In this document: piece by piece, positions 1-9,553 of the stretch
Position numbering within the stretch: position 1 is the first letter of the stretch
Layout: each line of letters begins with the position of its first letter
Assembly: GCA_964630925.1 (NCBI GenBank)
Contig: CAZVZK010000004.1
Span: forward strand, 78,221-142,220
Length of the DNA stretch: 64,000 nucleotides
DNA from: RGDT01 sp964630925
GTDB lineage: Bacteria; Planctomycetota; Planctomycetia; Gemmatales; Gemmataceae
Reading direction: 5' to 3'
Translations under genes and position numbers: made by a program
Notes under the pieces: generated by a model
The model's input: the letters and a program-made list of their open reading frames with translations, nothing else
The model's database searches: none
What the model was told of the DNA's origin: nothing

Positions 1-2
1 TC

Positions 3-3000
3 ACCGACCTCCTCGGCCCGAAGCACCCGCGCACCGCGACCATGCGTGCCAACCTCGGCAACCTCCTCACCATGGAGGGCCGGTTCGACGAGGCCGACAG
101 GGAATTCGCCTTCGCCCTGCCCATCCTCCGCGCCTTCATGGGTGAGGAGAACTTCGAGTACGGCCACCTGCTCGACGGCTACGCCGGCCTCCGCCTCGAA
201 CAGGGCCGCCACGCCGAGGGCCTCGCCCTGATGGAGAAGTCCGTCGCCTGCTTCCGCCGTGCCGGCCGGCTCGATGACGAGTACCTCTCCGCCCTCGGCC
301 GGCTCGCCCAGGCACGCCGCAAGGCCGGCGATGTCGCCGGCGCCGTCCGACTCGCCGAGCACGTCCTCGCCGCCCGCAAGGAGGCCCACGGCGAGAAGGA
401 TCCGAAGTACGGCACCGCGCTCAACAACCTCGCCGCCGTCCTGCGCGACGCCGGCGACGGCCGCCGCGCGATCCGCCTGCTGGAGCAGGCCAACGCCATC
501 GCCCGCGTCAGCGAGGGCCGCTCGGTCTCCTACGCCCTCGGCCTGGCCAACCTGGCGGCCATGCTCATCGACTCCGGCGAGTACGCCCGCGCCGGCAAGG
601 CCCAGGACGAGGCCCTCGCCATCCTCAAGAAGGAGATCACCGAGAGGCACCCCGAGTACGCCTCGCACGTCCGCCGCCGCGCCCTCATCCACCAGCTCCA
701 GGGCGAGTACCCCGCCGCCCGCCGGCTGTTCCTCCAGGCCGTCGCCATCTGCAAGGCCTCCCTCACCGACAAACACCCCGAGTACGCGGAGGCCCTCGGC
801 TCCCTCGCCTTCCTGGCGCAGGAGATGGGCGACTACGACGAGGCCGCCTCCCTGTTCAAGCGGGCGCTCGCCATCGCCCCCTCGGCGCAGCTGAAGAACA
901 ACCTCGGCCTCGTCCGCATGCACCAGGAGAGGTACCGCGAGGCGCTCGCCCTCTTCAAGGAGTCCGCCGCCGAGACGCGCCGCCGCGGCGGCGACCACGC
1001 CACCAGCCTCGGCAACCTCGCGATGGCGCACCGCATGCTCAAGCAGACGAAGGAGGCGCTCGCGGCGGAGACGGAGGCGAGCCGCCTCATCCGCGAGACG
1101 CGCGGCGAGAAGCACCCGGATTACGCCGCCCGCCTCCAGAACCTCGCGGTCCTCCGGGCCGACGCCGGCCAGAAGAAGGAGGCACTCGCGACGGTCCGGC
1201 AGGCGCTGAAGATCAAGCGCGACGCCTACGGGGACCACCACCCCGATCTGGCCATCACCCTCATCAACCTCGCCACCGTGGCGCATGAGGCCGGCGAGAA
1301 GAAGGAGAGCGCCCGCGCCGCCGCCGAGGCGTTCGCCGTCCGCCGCCGCCTCGTCCGCGACGGCTTCGCCGGCCTGTCCGAGCGCCAGCGCCTCGACCTC
1401 CTCGAATCGCTCCGTCTTTCACTCGACGTTTACCTGATGCACGGGGACGACGGGCCCGCCGTCGCCTACGAGCGGACGTTGGCGTTCAAGGGCGTCCTGG
1501 GAGTCGCCGCCGCCGAGCGCCGCCTCGCGTCGGCCAGCCCGGAGATGGCCCGGCGGTTGAACGAGCTGCGAGAGGCCCGCGCCGACCTCGCCACCCTCTC
1601 CTCCTCCACGCCGCCCCCCGGACGCGAGGCGGCGTACCGCGAGCGCCTCGCCGCCCTGGAGAAGCGCAAGGAGGACGCCCAGGCCGCCATCGCGGCCGAC
1701 AGCGCGGCGTTCCGCGCCCTCCTGGCCCCGCCCACGGCGGCCGCCGTCGCGAAGCGTCTCCCCGCCGACACCGCCCTCGTCGAGTTCGTCGAGTACGGCG
1801 TCAAGGGCGGACGTGAGCTGGCCGCGTTCGTCCTCCGCCCCGGCAAGGCCGCCGTCCGCGTGCCCCTCGGCGCGATGAAGCCCATCGCCGACGCCGTGGA
1901 CAGGTGGCGGGCCGGCGTCACGTCGGAATCGGGCACGCCGCCCGCCGACGCGGCCAAGGTGCTGCGCGAGGCGATCTGGCTGCCCGTCGAGAAGCACCTG
2001 GGGGACGCCTCGTCCGTCCTCGTCGCGGCGGACGGCGTGTTGACACGCCTGCCGTTCGCCGCCCTGCCGGGGGCGAAGGCGCGGACGTTCCTGATCGAGG
2101 AGCGGGCCATCGGTTACGTCACCTCGGGCCGGCAGTTGCTGGAGCCCGACGGGAAGCGTGAGGACCGCCTGCTGGCGCTGGGCGGGGTGTCGTTCGGCGG
2201 CCTGCCCGCCGGGGCGAAGCGCGGCGTCCGCGGCTTCCCGTCGTGGCCGGAATTGCCCGGCGCCGACATCGAGGCGCGGCAGGTCATGGCCCTGCACAAG
2301 GAGGGGCTGCCGCGTGCCGGCGCGACGCTCCTGAGCGGCGCGAAGGCGGGCCGCGCCGGGCTGCTGGCGGCGCTGAGAAAGTCGCCGGGGCACCTGCACC
2401 TGGCGACGCACGGCTGGTTCGAGGCGCCCGTCGAGGGGACCGCCCCGTCGCGCTCCGGCGAGCTGTCGCTGGCGACGCCGGCCGACGACGTGTTCCGGCG
2501 CAACCCGATGCTCTGCACCGGCCTGGTCCTCGCGGGGGCCAACGCGGACGGCGAGAACGGCTACCTGACCGCCGAGGAGGTGGCCGGCCTCGACCTCTCC
2601 CCGTGCCGGCTCGCGGTGCTGAGCGCCTGCGAGACGGGCCTGGGCAAGGTGGCCGGGTGGCAGGGCGTGCAGGGGTTGCAGCAGGCGTTCCATCAGGCCG
2701 GCGTGCGTAACGTGGCGGCGTCGCTGTGGTCGGTGAGCGACCCGGCGACGAGCGTCCTGATGGAGGAGTTCTACTCCGGCCTGTGGGGCAAGGGCCTCGC
2801 GCCCCTGGAGGCGATGCGCCGCGCCCAGGTGGCCGTCCTCAAGGGGCCGGAGCGCGTCAAGAAGCGCATCGCCGAGCTGGAGACGGCCTACCGCAAGGCC
2901 GGCGTCCGTGAGGAGGCGCTGGCGTCGCGCGGCATCAAGGGCAAGGCGGCCGACCTGCCGATGTCGGCCGTGCGCTCCCCCGTGTCGTGGTGGGCGGCGT

Positions 3001-3029
3001 GGCAGTTGAGCGGCCCGCCCGGCAAGTAA
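3..3029 (+). CDS. TPR-CHAT domain protein, 5' truncated
   Basis: The reading frame is already open at base 3 and reads in register into a TPR motif before the first ATG at 42, so the gene starts upstream of the window. About the first 430 visible residues are kinesin-light-chain-type tetratricopeptide repeats, with recurring LGxxHP and NNLA/NLA signatures. The last 300 residues are a CHAT domain, a caspase-fold peptidase. The expected His-Cys pair is visible: His in LATHGW (codon 2409-2411) and Cys in SACETG (codon 2628-2630). No membrane segment is visible. TPR-CHAT proteins usually act as proteases whose TPR part senses a partner; the partner is unknown here. The gene ends 240 bp before the S41 protease, which has its own promoter, so the two need not be co-transcribed. 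Confidence 0.9.
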   Translation, partial: TDLLGPKHPRTATMRANLGNLLTMEGRFDEADREFAFALPILRAFMGEENFEYGHLLDGYAGLRLEQGRHAEGLALMEKSVACFRRAGRLDDEYLSALGRLAQARRKAGDVAGAVRLAEHVLAARKEAHGEKDPKYGTALNNLAAVLRDAGDGRRAIRLLEQANAIARVSEGRSVSYALGLANLAAMLIDSGEYARAGKAQDEALAILKKEITERHPEYASHVRRRALIHQLQGEYPAARRLFLQAVAICKASLTDKHPEYAEALGSLAFLAQEMGDYDEAASLFKRALAIAPSAQLKNNLGLVRMHQERYREALALFKESAAETRRRGGDHATSLGNLAMAHRMLKQTKEALAAETEASRLIRETRGEKHPDYAARLQNLAVLRADAGQKKEALATVRQALKIKRDAYGDHHPDLAITLINLATVAHEAGEKKESARAAAEAFAVRRRLVRDGFAGLSERQRLDLLESLRLSLDVYLMHGDDGPAVAYERTLAFKGVLGVAAAERRLASASPEMARRLNELREARADLATLSSSTPPPGREAAYRERLAALEKRKEDAQAAIAADSAAFRALLAPPTAAAVAKRLPADTALVEFVEYGVKGGRELAAFVLRPGKAAVRVPLGAMKPIADAVDRWRAGVTSESGTPPADAAKVLREAIWLPVEKHLGDASSVLVAADGVLTRLPFAALPGAKARTFLIEERAIGYVTSGRQLLEPDGKREDRLLALGGVSFGGLPAGAKRGVRGFPSWPELPGADIEARQVMALHKEGLPRAGATLLSGAKAGRAGLLAALRKSPGHLHLATHGWFEAPVEGTAPSRSGELSLATPADDVFRRNPMLCTGLVLAGANADGENGYLTAEEVAGLDLSPCRLAVLSACETGLGKVAGWQGVQGLQQAFHQAGVRNVAASLWSVSDPATSVLMEEFYSGLWGKGLAPLEAMRRAQVAVLKGPERVKKRIAELETAYRKAGVREEALASRGIKGKAADLPMSAVRSPVSWWAAWQLSGPPGK

Positions 3030-3156
3030 CAATCCGCCGCGGGTACGGCCTCGTCTATCATGAGGAAGACGCCCCGTCTGTCACGCGGTCCGGGTCGATG
3101 GAGATGATCGAGAGGATACCAGGCGGAGACGTTTGTAACGTTCTTGTGGGTATTGT

Positions 3157-3185
3157 TTGACCACGCGGTGGCGTTTGTTTATACT
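3157..3185 (+). promoter_or_regulatory. Sigma-70-type promoter of the S41 protease gene
   Basis: TTGACC at 3157-3162 and TATACT at 3180-3185 are separated by exactly 17 bp. This is close to a consensus housekeeping promoter and stands out in GC-rich sequence. It lies 84 bp upstream of the protease start, giving a leader of roughly 75 nt. Confidence 0.7.
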
Positions 3186-3269
3186 CAGCGAGGTGGTGGC
3201 AGCCCTCGGGCGGCAACGGACGGCCTACCCTGACCACGACAGCACCGCAGGACAGCCCGGAGGTGAGCC

Positions 3270-4931
3270 TTGAAACGGAACACACCCCGCCCAGCGCCCT
3301 GGCTCGTTCTCATCATCGCCCTCCTCTGGGTGCCCGCCGCCCGTGCCGAAGAGGACGTGCTCCGCAAGGAGATGGAGGCCAAGGCGTCCTCCTTCGAGAA
3401 GCGGGGCCTGTGGGCAGAGGCCTGCCGTGCCTTCGACGACCTGAGCCGCAAGTACCGTGGCCACTCCGGCTACCGCACCGCCTACCACTACTGCCTCCGC
3501 CGCCTGCACCTCGTCGTCCGCCAGGCGGACGGTGACTATCGGGCCGCCCTCTCGCGGCTCTCCACCGCCCAGGCCCTCGACGTCTACGCCCAGGTGATCG
3601 GCGTGCTGTCCTCGGCCCACCCCGACCGCGAGCGCGCCTCGATCAACGCCCTCTTCCAGAGCGGCATCGACGAGCTGTACAACGCCCTCGACGACCCCGC
3701 CTTCCGCCGCAACCACTTCCCCGACGCCGACGAGGGCGCCCTCTCGACCTTCCGGGCTCGGCTCAAGACGTGGCCCATGACCAGTGTCACCACCCGGGCC
3801 GAGGCCCGCGAGCAGGCCAGGGCCATCGCCGTCGCCGCCGCCCGCGACGGGCTGACGATGCGAGGCGCCGCCTCCGCCGCCCTCATCCTCGAATTCGCCG
3901 CCGGCGCCTGCAACGCCCTCGACGAGCACTCCCTGTTCGTCACGCCCGGCCAGCTCGGCCTGCTCCAGGCCGCCTTGCGCGGCAAGCTGGTCAGTGTGGG
4001 CCTCGAGATGTCCAACCCCGACGGCAAGCTGATCATCAACCGGATCACGGCCGGCGGCCCGGCCGCCGCCAAGGGCCTCCGCCAGGGCGATCTTGTACTC
4101 AAGATCGCCGGTGCCCCTGTCGAGGACCTCCCCCCCGAGAACGCCGCCGAGAAGTTGCGCGGCGACCCCGGCACGGCGGTCAAGGTGACGGTCTTCCGCG
4201 CCGGCGAGACGCTGGAGGTGGATCTGATCCGCCGTGTGGCCCCGCTGCCCTCCGTCGAGGAGCTCGACCCGCACCAGCTCCCGACAGGGGAAATCGTCCG
4301 CCACCTGCGCATCAACTACTTCAGCGAAAAGACTGCGGACCTCGTGAAGGATCATCTCGCCTCCGCGACGATGACCGGCGACCTCAAGGGCCTGATCCTC
4401 GACCTGCGCGGCAACCCCGGCGGGCTGTTCGACTCCGCCATCGCCGTGGCCGAGCTGTTCCTCCCCGAGGGCGTGATCGTCGTCGGCACAAGCCCGCTCA
4501 AGAAGTACCACCGCACCTACAAGGTCGAGACCCCCGGCCTGTATCAGTCGCTGCCCCTCGCCGTCCTGATCGACGGCGACACCGCCAGCGCCGCCGAGGT
4601 CCTGGCCGGGGCGATCAAGGACACGCGCGGTCAGGCGAAGGGGGCCGTCCTGGTCGGGCAGACCTCCTACGGCAAGGGCTCCATCCAGTGCCTCATCCCC
4701 TTGAATACGACGGCCCTCGATAAGGCCGCCCTCAAGCTCACCGTGGCCAAGCTCTTCTCGCCCGGCAGCCTCCCGTACACGGGCCGGGGCGTCACGCCCG
4801 ACAGGTCGGTCCTCGATACCGATCCGCAGGCCTCCCTGAAAGCCGGCCTGGAGGAGCTGCACGGTATCGTCAAGCGGGCGATGGGGATGATGCCCCCCGC
4901 CGTGTCGCCCTCGCCGATGCCGCCGACCTGA
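3270..4931 (+). CDS. Secreted PDZ-S41 carboxyl-terminal processing protease
   Basis: This 553-residue protein starts at TTG. I chose that start because a strong Shine-Dalgarno (GGAGGTGAG) sits just before it and a signal peptide follows immediately (basic MKRN, hydrophobic core, AARAEE cleavage region). A helical region is followed by a PDZ domain (about 240-330, GLRQGDLVLKI) and an S41 peptidase domain (about 340-530). The Ser/Lys dyad of tail-specific proteases is present: Ser440 in GDTASAAE and Lys469 in SYGKGS. LDLRGNPGG, a family hallmark, is also present. It probably trims or degrades exported proteins in the periplasm. Its stop overlaps the next start (TGATG), so it is coupled to the downstream propeller gene. 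Confidence 0.93.
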   Translation: MKRNTPRPAPWLVLIIALLWVPAARAEEDVLRKEMEAKASSFEKRGLWAEACRAFDDLSRKYRGHSGYRTAYHYCLRRLHLVVRQADGDYRAALSRLSTAQALDVYAQVIGVLSSAHPDRERASINALFQSGIDELYNALDDPAFRRNHFPDADEGALSTFRARLKTWPMTSVTTRAEAREQARAIAVAAARDGLTMRGAASAALILEFAAGACNALDEHSLFVTPGQLGLLQAALRGKLVSVGLEMSNPDGKLIINRITAGGPAAAKGLRQGDLVLKIAGAPVEDLPPENAAEKLRGDPGTAVKVTVFRAGETLEVDLIRRVAPLPSVEELDPHQLPTGEIVRHLRINYFSEKTADLVKDHLASATMTGDLKGLILDLRGNPGGLFDSAIAVAELFLPEGVIVVGTSPLKKYHRTYKVETPGLYQSLPLAVLIDGDTASAAEVLAGAIKDTRGQAKGAVLVGQTSYGKGSIQCLIPLNTTALDKAALKLTVAKLFSPGSLPYTGRGVTPDRSVLDTDPQASLKAGLEELHGIVKRAMGMMPPAVSPSPMPPT

Positions 4932-5773
4932 TGCGGCCTCTGTGGTCCGTCCGCCTGCCCACCTCCCCCGCGGCCATTCACCTGGCGCGCGAGGCCGGGC
5001 TTCTGCTGGTGCGCGACCTGGCCGGCCACCTCGCCCTCTTCGACCCCGCCGGCCGTCCCGTCATCCAGCGCCCCGTACAGGGCCAGTTGACCGCCAGCGC
5101 CCTCTCCGATGACGGACGCTGCGCCGCCTTCGGGACTGCACGCGGCGAGGTCCGCCTCCTCCGCGACGAGCTGACCCCAGGGTGGGAACGCTCGCTCCCT
5201 TCGCGAGTCGCCGCCGTGGCCCTCGACCCGCTGGGCCGCTTCCTGGCCGCCGCCAGCGACGACGGCACGCTCGCGGTCTTCGACACCGCCGGCCGCGAGG
5301 TGTGGCGCGTGACGACGGCGCGGCCCCTCGTCCACCTCGCCTGGATCCCGGAAACGGGCGCCCTCGCCGGCAGCGCCGACTTCGGCCTCGTCTGCCTGCA
5401 CGCGGCGGACGGCTCGTGCCTGTGGCGTGACGGGCTGGTGGCCCACGTCGGCGGGCTGTCGTGCAGCGGCGACGGGCGGCGCATCCTCGTCGCGTGCTAC
5501 ACCGAGGGCCTGAAGCGTTACGGCGCGGACGGCGGCAAGCCGACGGCGGTAGGCAAGGACGTGATCGCGCGGCACGTCACGCAGAGTTACACAGGCGAAG
5601 TGGTGCTGACGGCCGGCCTGGAGGGGACCGAGCTGGTCCGGCGGGACGGCGAGGGCAAGTGGCTGGCCGAGACTTGTCTCCCGGCCGCGGCGGTGGGCGT
5701 GGCCGTGGACGCGGCGGGCGGCTGGGCCGTCGCCGCGCTCGCCGGCGGCGAGCTGACGCGCATGGAGTGGTGA
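4931..5773 (+). CDS. WD40/PQQ-like beta-propeller protein
   Basis: This 280-residue protein starts one base inside the stop of the S41 protease gene, so translation is probably coupled. Repeats of about 40 residues end in hydrophobic-Phe/Leu-Asp strands (LALFDPAGR, LAVFDTAGREVW, LVCLHAADGSCLW) separated by SDDGR/DPLGR turns, the pattern of a WD40 or quinoprotein-like propeller. There is no signal peptide or membrane segment, so it is predicted cytoplasmic, unlike its secreted neighbour. No enzymatic motif was found; a scaffold or sensor role is an inference from the fold. The exact blade count is uncertain. Confidence 0.75.
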   Translation: MRPLWSVRLPTSPAAIHLAREAGLLLVRDLAGHLALFDPAGRPVIQRPVQGQLTASALSDDGRCAAFGTARGEVRLLRDELTPGWERSLPSRVAAVALDPLGRFLAAASDDGTLAVFDTAGREVWRVTTARPLVHLAWIPETGALAGSADFGLVCLHAADGSCLWRDGLVAHVGGLSCSGDGRRILVACYTEGLKRYGADGGKPTAVGKDVIARHVTQSYTGEVVLTAGLEGTELVRRDGEGKWLAETCLPAAAVGVAVDAAGGWAVAALAGGELTRMEW

Positions 5774-5780
5774 CGGCCGC

Positions 5781-5933
5781 TTAAGGGGCCGGCTTGGCCG
5801 CCCCGTCGTCGGGCGCCTTCTTGCTCGTGTACAGCGGGTCCGGCACCGGCTTCTCCTTGACGATCGGCTTGCCGGTGCAGCCGGCCGCGATCAGCCCCGC
5901 CAGCAGTGTCAGCACCCCCAGGATGGTCCGCAT
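5781..5933 (-). CDS. Small lipoprotein (50 aa)
   Basis: This short minus-strand gene has a GGGAGG ribosome-binding site 6-8 nt before its ATG. It begins with a basic MRT, a hydrophobic run and the lipobox IAAGC, giving a predicted lipidated Cys at residue 19. The mature part is a 32-residue Lys/Pro-rich tail with no recognisable fold. It lies on the T6SS strand, about 230 bp beyond tssG, but is far too short to be the TssJ lipoprotein. A role in secretion is not supported. Confidence 0.65.
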   Translation of the reverse strand: MRTILGVLTLLAGLIAAGCTGKPIVKEKPVPDPLYTSKKAPDDGAAKPAP

Positions 5934-6165
5934 CGCCGCCTCCCTCGCTGAAGTACCTCACATCGAGGCATCGGCAGTCGGAGGCGCCTTGCTTGAGGGG
6001 AAATCGGGCAGCTCTCGGTGGGGCCACATCATGGCAGCGCCTCGGGCTCACGGGGAGGCGGGCGGCCATTGACGCTCAGGGGGCAACGTTCTCTGTCTGG
6101 TGAGAGAAAGTGGCCATACTCACTTGGGGAAAGTGGGCATGTGACTCTCGGTGGCGGTGGCGGGG

Positions 6166-7218
6166 TCACCCCGGCAGGCGGAACACGGCGTCCTCGGCGT
6201 CGCGTGCCGGCGCGCGCGTCTTCGACCAGCTGTTGAACCCCAGACGGGCCTTCTCGCCCGGCGGCGCCGCCGCGCGGAGCTGCGTGCCGGGCACGTCCTC
6301 CTTGCGGAGGATCGGCTGCACGTCGAAGTCCAGGTCCGGCCCGACGTAGAGGCGGGTCAGCTGCCAGAGTGGGCCGAGGATGTCGCCGCCCGGCATCATG
6401 CGGCGGAACAGGTCGTAGGGCAGCGGCCCGACGCGGATGCGGAACTTGCCCTGGAGGTCGCGGACACGCCGGCCCACCACGATGCCGCCCCTCATCCCGT
6501 GGTTCGCCTTGCCGAGCGCCGCCCGGTCGTCGTCGTCCAGCGACAGCCAGCGTGGCGACAGCTGTTCGACCAACAGCGGGAGGGCGAAGTACTCGCGCAG
6601 CATCGCCCCCAGGGACGAGGCGTTGCGCGGCGACTGCGAGAAGTGGCCGACGTAGAACAGCGTCAGCGCGTCCGGGATGTCGAGGCGGTCACGGAGGCCG
6701 CCCGTCCCCATGCCCGCCAGGCAGTAGACGCCCCACGAGATCGGGTCGTCCCCCATGCCGCGCTCGGAGACGAACCGCTCGTAGGCGAACGGGAGACGGT
6801 ACTTCTCCCACGCGCGGTAGAATAGCGACACCAGCCGGTGGACGAACATGTCGAGGAAGCGGCGCAGGGCCTCGTCCTTGTCACGCTGCCTCTGGATGAT
6901 CATTGACGTGTAGTGGTGCGGCAACACCCCAGTGGTGCCGATCATGCCGAACAGGTTGACGGCCAGCTCGTACGGCCCGGTGCGGCTGGCGCGGGCCTCC
7001 TGCACCGGGCTGGGGGTGAACGCCAGGGTCGGCACGCCGCGGAACAGCACCGCCTCGGCCTCGGGCCGGTCGCGGCCCACCCCGGCCGTGTGCCGCCCGC
7101 CCCCCTCGCGCGCGAACCGCTCCGCCAGGCGGACCGCCTGGAAGAAGCTGAAGCGTGAGGGCTCCCCGAGCAGGTCCGCCCTCAGATCAACACCCTCTCG
7201 CCCGCCCTCGGCGGCCAT
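6166..7218 (-). CDS. tssG: T6SS baseplate protein TssG
   Basis: The 350-residue protein matches the TssG family (COG3520): an N-terminal FSFFQAVRL helix, a central NLFGMIGTTGVLP segment that is the family signature, and a C-terminal Tyr/Pro-rich region. Its length is normal for the family. The ATG at 7216-7218 lies within the end of tssF, so the two genes overlap by 37 bp and are translationally coupled. TssG joins TssF, TssE and TssK in the baseplate wedge of the cytoplasmic contractile tail. It is the last recognisable T6SS gene of this operon. Confidence 0.95.
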   Translation of the reverse strand: MAAEGGREGVDLRADLLGEPSRFSFFQAVRLAERFAREGGGRHTAGVGRDRPEAEAVLFRGVPTLAFTPSPVQEARASRTGPYELAVNLFGMIGTTGVLPHHYTSMIIQRQRDKDEALRRFLDMFVHRLVSLFYRAWEKYRLPFAYERFVSERGMGDDPISWGVYCLAGMGTGGLRDRLDIPDALTLFYVGHFSQSPRNASSLGAMLREYFALPLLVEQLSPRWLSLDDDDRAALGKANHGMRGGIVVGRRVRDLQGKFRIRVGPLPYDLFRRMMPGGDILGPLWQLTRLYVGPDLDFDVQPILRKEDVPGTQLRAAAPPGEKARLGFNSWSKTRAPARDAEDAVFRLPG

Positions 7219-9002
7219 CGCTTCAGCTCCTTGTCTTCGCCCTTCTTCGCCACCAGGCGCGAGAACGAGTTCACCGTGCAGTACAGGGCGAAGAACCGCT
7301 CCAGCACGCTCGCGAACAGGTACAGGTCGTTGGCCGAGTACCCCGCCTCGTCGAACGCCACCGTCACACGCGTGCCTCGGCACACCACCCCCCCCGGCCG
7401 GGCCACGTCCGCCTCGCCCGACACCGAGCGCACCCCCGCGATCAGCTTCTGCACCCGCGGCGAGCCGGCGAAATCGTACAGCTTCAGGATCTCGCGCAGC
7501 GCCTCGCCGGTGTCGTCCATCAACGAGAGGTGATTCAGCGACAGATGGGAGATCAGCCGCCACAGCAGCCCGCGCTTGTCGCCGAGGCGGAAGGTGGGGG
7601 TGAACTTGACCATCGGCGTGACCTTGGAGACGAGGCCGCCCCCCTCGGTGATGCGCAGGGGGAGCGACTCGCCGCCGAAGGGCAGGCGCTCGGGCAGGTC
7701 GCGGTTGAGGCAGGTGGCCTCCACCTCCAACGTCCAGCCGGCGAGGCGCGAGGGGTTGCCGCCCAGGTCGACCAGCGACAGCCAGACCTCGGTCCCCCGG
7801 TCGACCACCCTGCTCGACTGCTCGGCGGGGCGCCGCGACGCCTGCCAGAACGCCTGCCCGGCCGAGGCCGCCCCGTGCCGCACCGAGAAGAACGGGTAGA
7901 ACTCGCGCTCCTCGCCCGTGGCCGACGTGGCGATGACGCGCTCGACCGTGTGGATCTCGTGGGCCAGAGGACGCCGCGCGTCGGGCGGGATGCGGTACTC
8001 CGTCTCCACCTCGTCGAGGCGGACCGGCTCGGCGCGTTTCGAGTACAGGTTGACCGCGGGCGTGCATCCGAGCCGAATGGCGTCCTCGTTGACGTACGGC
8101 TCCAGGTCGGGGGCGGCGCGGTTGAGGTAGAAGTAGACCTCGGCGCGGCCCTCCATGTCGGGCTGCATGGCCCCCGCCAGCCCGGCGAGGTCGAGGAACA
8201 GGAACTTCTGCGGGAACAGGAAGAACTCGGTCAGGAGGCGGTAGCCGACGAAGGAGCGCGGCGGGTACGGCAGCATGCCCTCGTCGGCGCCGAAGCCGAC
8301 GGGGAGGATGGCCTTGCGCGGGTCGAGCCGGCCGACGCCGCCCTCCTTGGGGTGGCGGGCGACGGCGACCTCGAGGGCGTGGTTGCACAGCAGCTCGTAC
8401 AGCAGGTTGGCGTGCTGGTCCTGGCCGGAGAGGAAGATGCGCAGCGTGTCGAGCCGCAGGTCGCGCAGGCTGGCCCCGTAGGCCTTGTGCCTGAGGACGA
8501 GTTTGAGGATCGACTTCGTGCCGGGGACACGCGCCGGCGGCGCGGGGTACGGCGGGCGGGCCAGCACCACCTCGTCGATGCTGATCGGCCAGAGGGTTGC
8601 GGGGTAGACGGTGCGGAACTTGACGGTCTCGCCCTCGTCGAACGGGTCGGTCTCGATGGGGGTGTTGGGCGGCAGCGTCTTGCCGTCGGGCAGCTCCGTC
8701 TGCTCGGCGCCCAGTGTGAATTCTACGATCCCCATCGACGGGACGGGGGCCTGGTAGTGCGGGTACAGGACGCCGAGGAGCGCCTCCGTCAGCTCGGGGA
8801 ACTCGTCGTCGAGCTTGCGGCGCGTGCGGGCGTTGAGGAAGGCGAACGACTGGATGAGCCGCTCGACGTGGGGGTCCTCGGAGGCGTCGGCGCCGAGGCT
8901 GAGCCGACCGGCGATCTTCGGGTGGCGTTCGGCGTAGCCGGTGGCCATGCGGCGCAGGAAGGACAGCTCGCGGTTGTAGTAGGCGAGTAGCTCGTCGCTC
9001 AT
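7182..9002 (-). CDS. tssF: T6SS baseplate protein TssF
   Basis: The 606-residue protein opens with the TssF (COG3519) signature YYNRELSFLRR, followed by FAERHP/GYAERHP-like and RLIQSFAFLNAR helices. Its length is typical. The start ATG overlaps the tssE stop by 4 bp (ATGA), and the 3' end overlaps tssG by 37 bp. This tight coupling matches the known stoichiometric TssE-TssF-TssG wedge of the T6SS baseplate. No missing segment or frameshift is visible. Confidence 0.96.
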   Translation of the reverse strand: MSDELLAYYNRELSFLRRMATGYAERHPKIAGRLSLGADASEDPHVERLIQSFAFLNARTRRKLDDEFPELTEALLGVLYPHYQAPVPSMGIVEFTLGAEQTELPDGKTLPPNTPIETDPFDEGETVKFRTVYPATLWPISIDEVVLARPPYPAPPARVPGTKSILKLVLRHKAYGASLRDLRLDTLRIFLSGQDQHANLLYELLCNHALEVAVARHPKEGGVGRLDPRKAILPVGFGADEGMLPYPPRSFVGYRLLTEFFLFPQKFLFLDLAGLAGAMQPDMEGRAEVYFYLNRAAPDLEPYVNEDAIRLGCTPAVNLYSKRAEPVRLDEVETEYRIPPDARRPLAHEIHTVERVIATSATGEEREFYPFFSVRHGAASAGQAFWQASRRPAEQSSRVVDRGTEVWLSLVDLGGNPSRLAGWTLEVEATCLNRDLPERLPFGGESLPLRITEGGGLVSKVTPMVKFTPTFRLGDKRGLLWRLISHLSLNHLSLMDDTGEALREILKLYDFAGSPRVQKLIAGVRSVSGEADVARPGGVVCRGTRVTVAFDEAGYSANDLYLFASVLERFFALYCTVNSFSRLVAKKGEDKELKRWPPRAGERVLI

Positions 9003-9487
9003 CGGTCCCCCCCGACCTCGAAGGTGCTGGTGGCCTGCCTGAGGTGCGAATCGAAGAGGACGGGCTCGGGCGCCGGGTCCACGTCCAATTCGGCGAGGAT
9101 GCGGAAGGCGAACGACCGGTCGAGCGACTCGCCCTCCGACGCCGGCACGACCTGGACGTTGGCGAGGCGCGGCTCGTGCCGGCGGATGATCTCCTCGATC
9201 TGGCGGCAGAACTTGACGCGGTCGGACTCCGTCCCGAGGCCGACGGCGGTGAAGTCGGGCAGGCCGTAGTCGGCCAGCGACTTCTTCAGCTCGGGCATGC
9301 GTTCGGGGTCCCAGAGGAGATTGCGGGCGCGGGTGTTGAGGAGGTGTTCGAGGTCGCGGCGGAGGGAGAGCTTGACATCGCGCAGGACCTGATGGCGGGC
9401 CTGGGGCGGCTCGCGTGAGACGCCGGGGTCTGCGTCGAGGAGCCGGTCGAGCAGGGACGGCAGCAGGGGGCGTTGCTTGTCGGACAT
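8999..9487 (-). CDS. tssE: T6SS baseplate protein TssE (gp25-like)
   Basis: This 162-residue protein has the gp25/TssE architecture: an N-terminal LLPSLLDRLLD helix, then LRRDLEHLLNTR with the conserved Arg-Asp-Leu-Glu-Leu-Leu-Asn pattern, a YGLPDF motif, and a C-terminal strand region ending FDSHL. TssE connects baseplate wedges to the first sheath ring. It is the first of three overlapping genes (tssE-tssF-tssG). The 251-bp gap upstream separates it from tagJ and contains competing hairpins (see repeat entry). Confidence 0.95.
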   Translation of the reverse strand: MSDKQRPLLPSLLDRLLDADPGVSREPPQARHQVLRDVKLSLRRDLEHLLNTRARNLLWDPERMPELKKSLADYGLPDFTAVGLGTESDRVKFCRQIEEIIRRHEPRLANVQVVPASEGESLDRSFAFRILAELDVDPAPEPVLFDSHLRQATSTFEVGGDR

Positions 9488-9553
9488 TGGGACTACCTCA
9501 CCCCCTTAACCCCTCTCCGAAGCGGAGGGGGATCGCAAACCTCATCGATGCGC

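Noticed and set aside
1..3029. Craspase-type TPR-CHAT effector
   Set aside because: No type III-E cas gene or CRISPR array is in the window, and the TPRs are of the common kinesin-light-chain type. The missing 5' flank leaves this open only in principle.
5781..5933. TssJ lipoprotein of the T6SS
   Set aside because: It has a lipobox, but the mature part is only 32 residues with no beta-sandwich; TssJ is three times longer.
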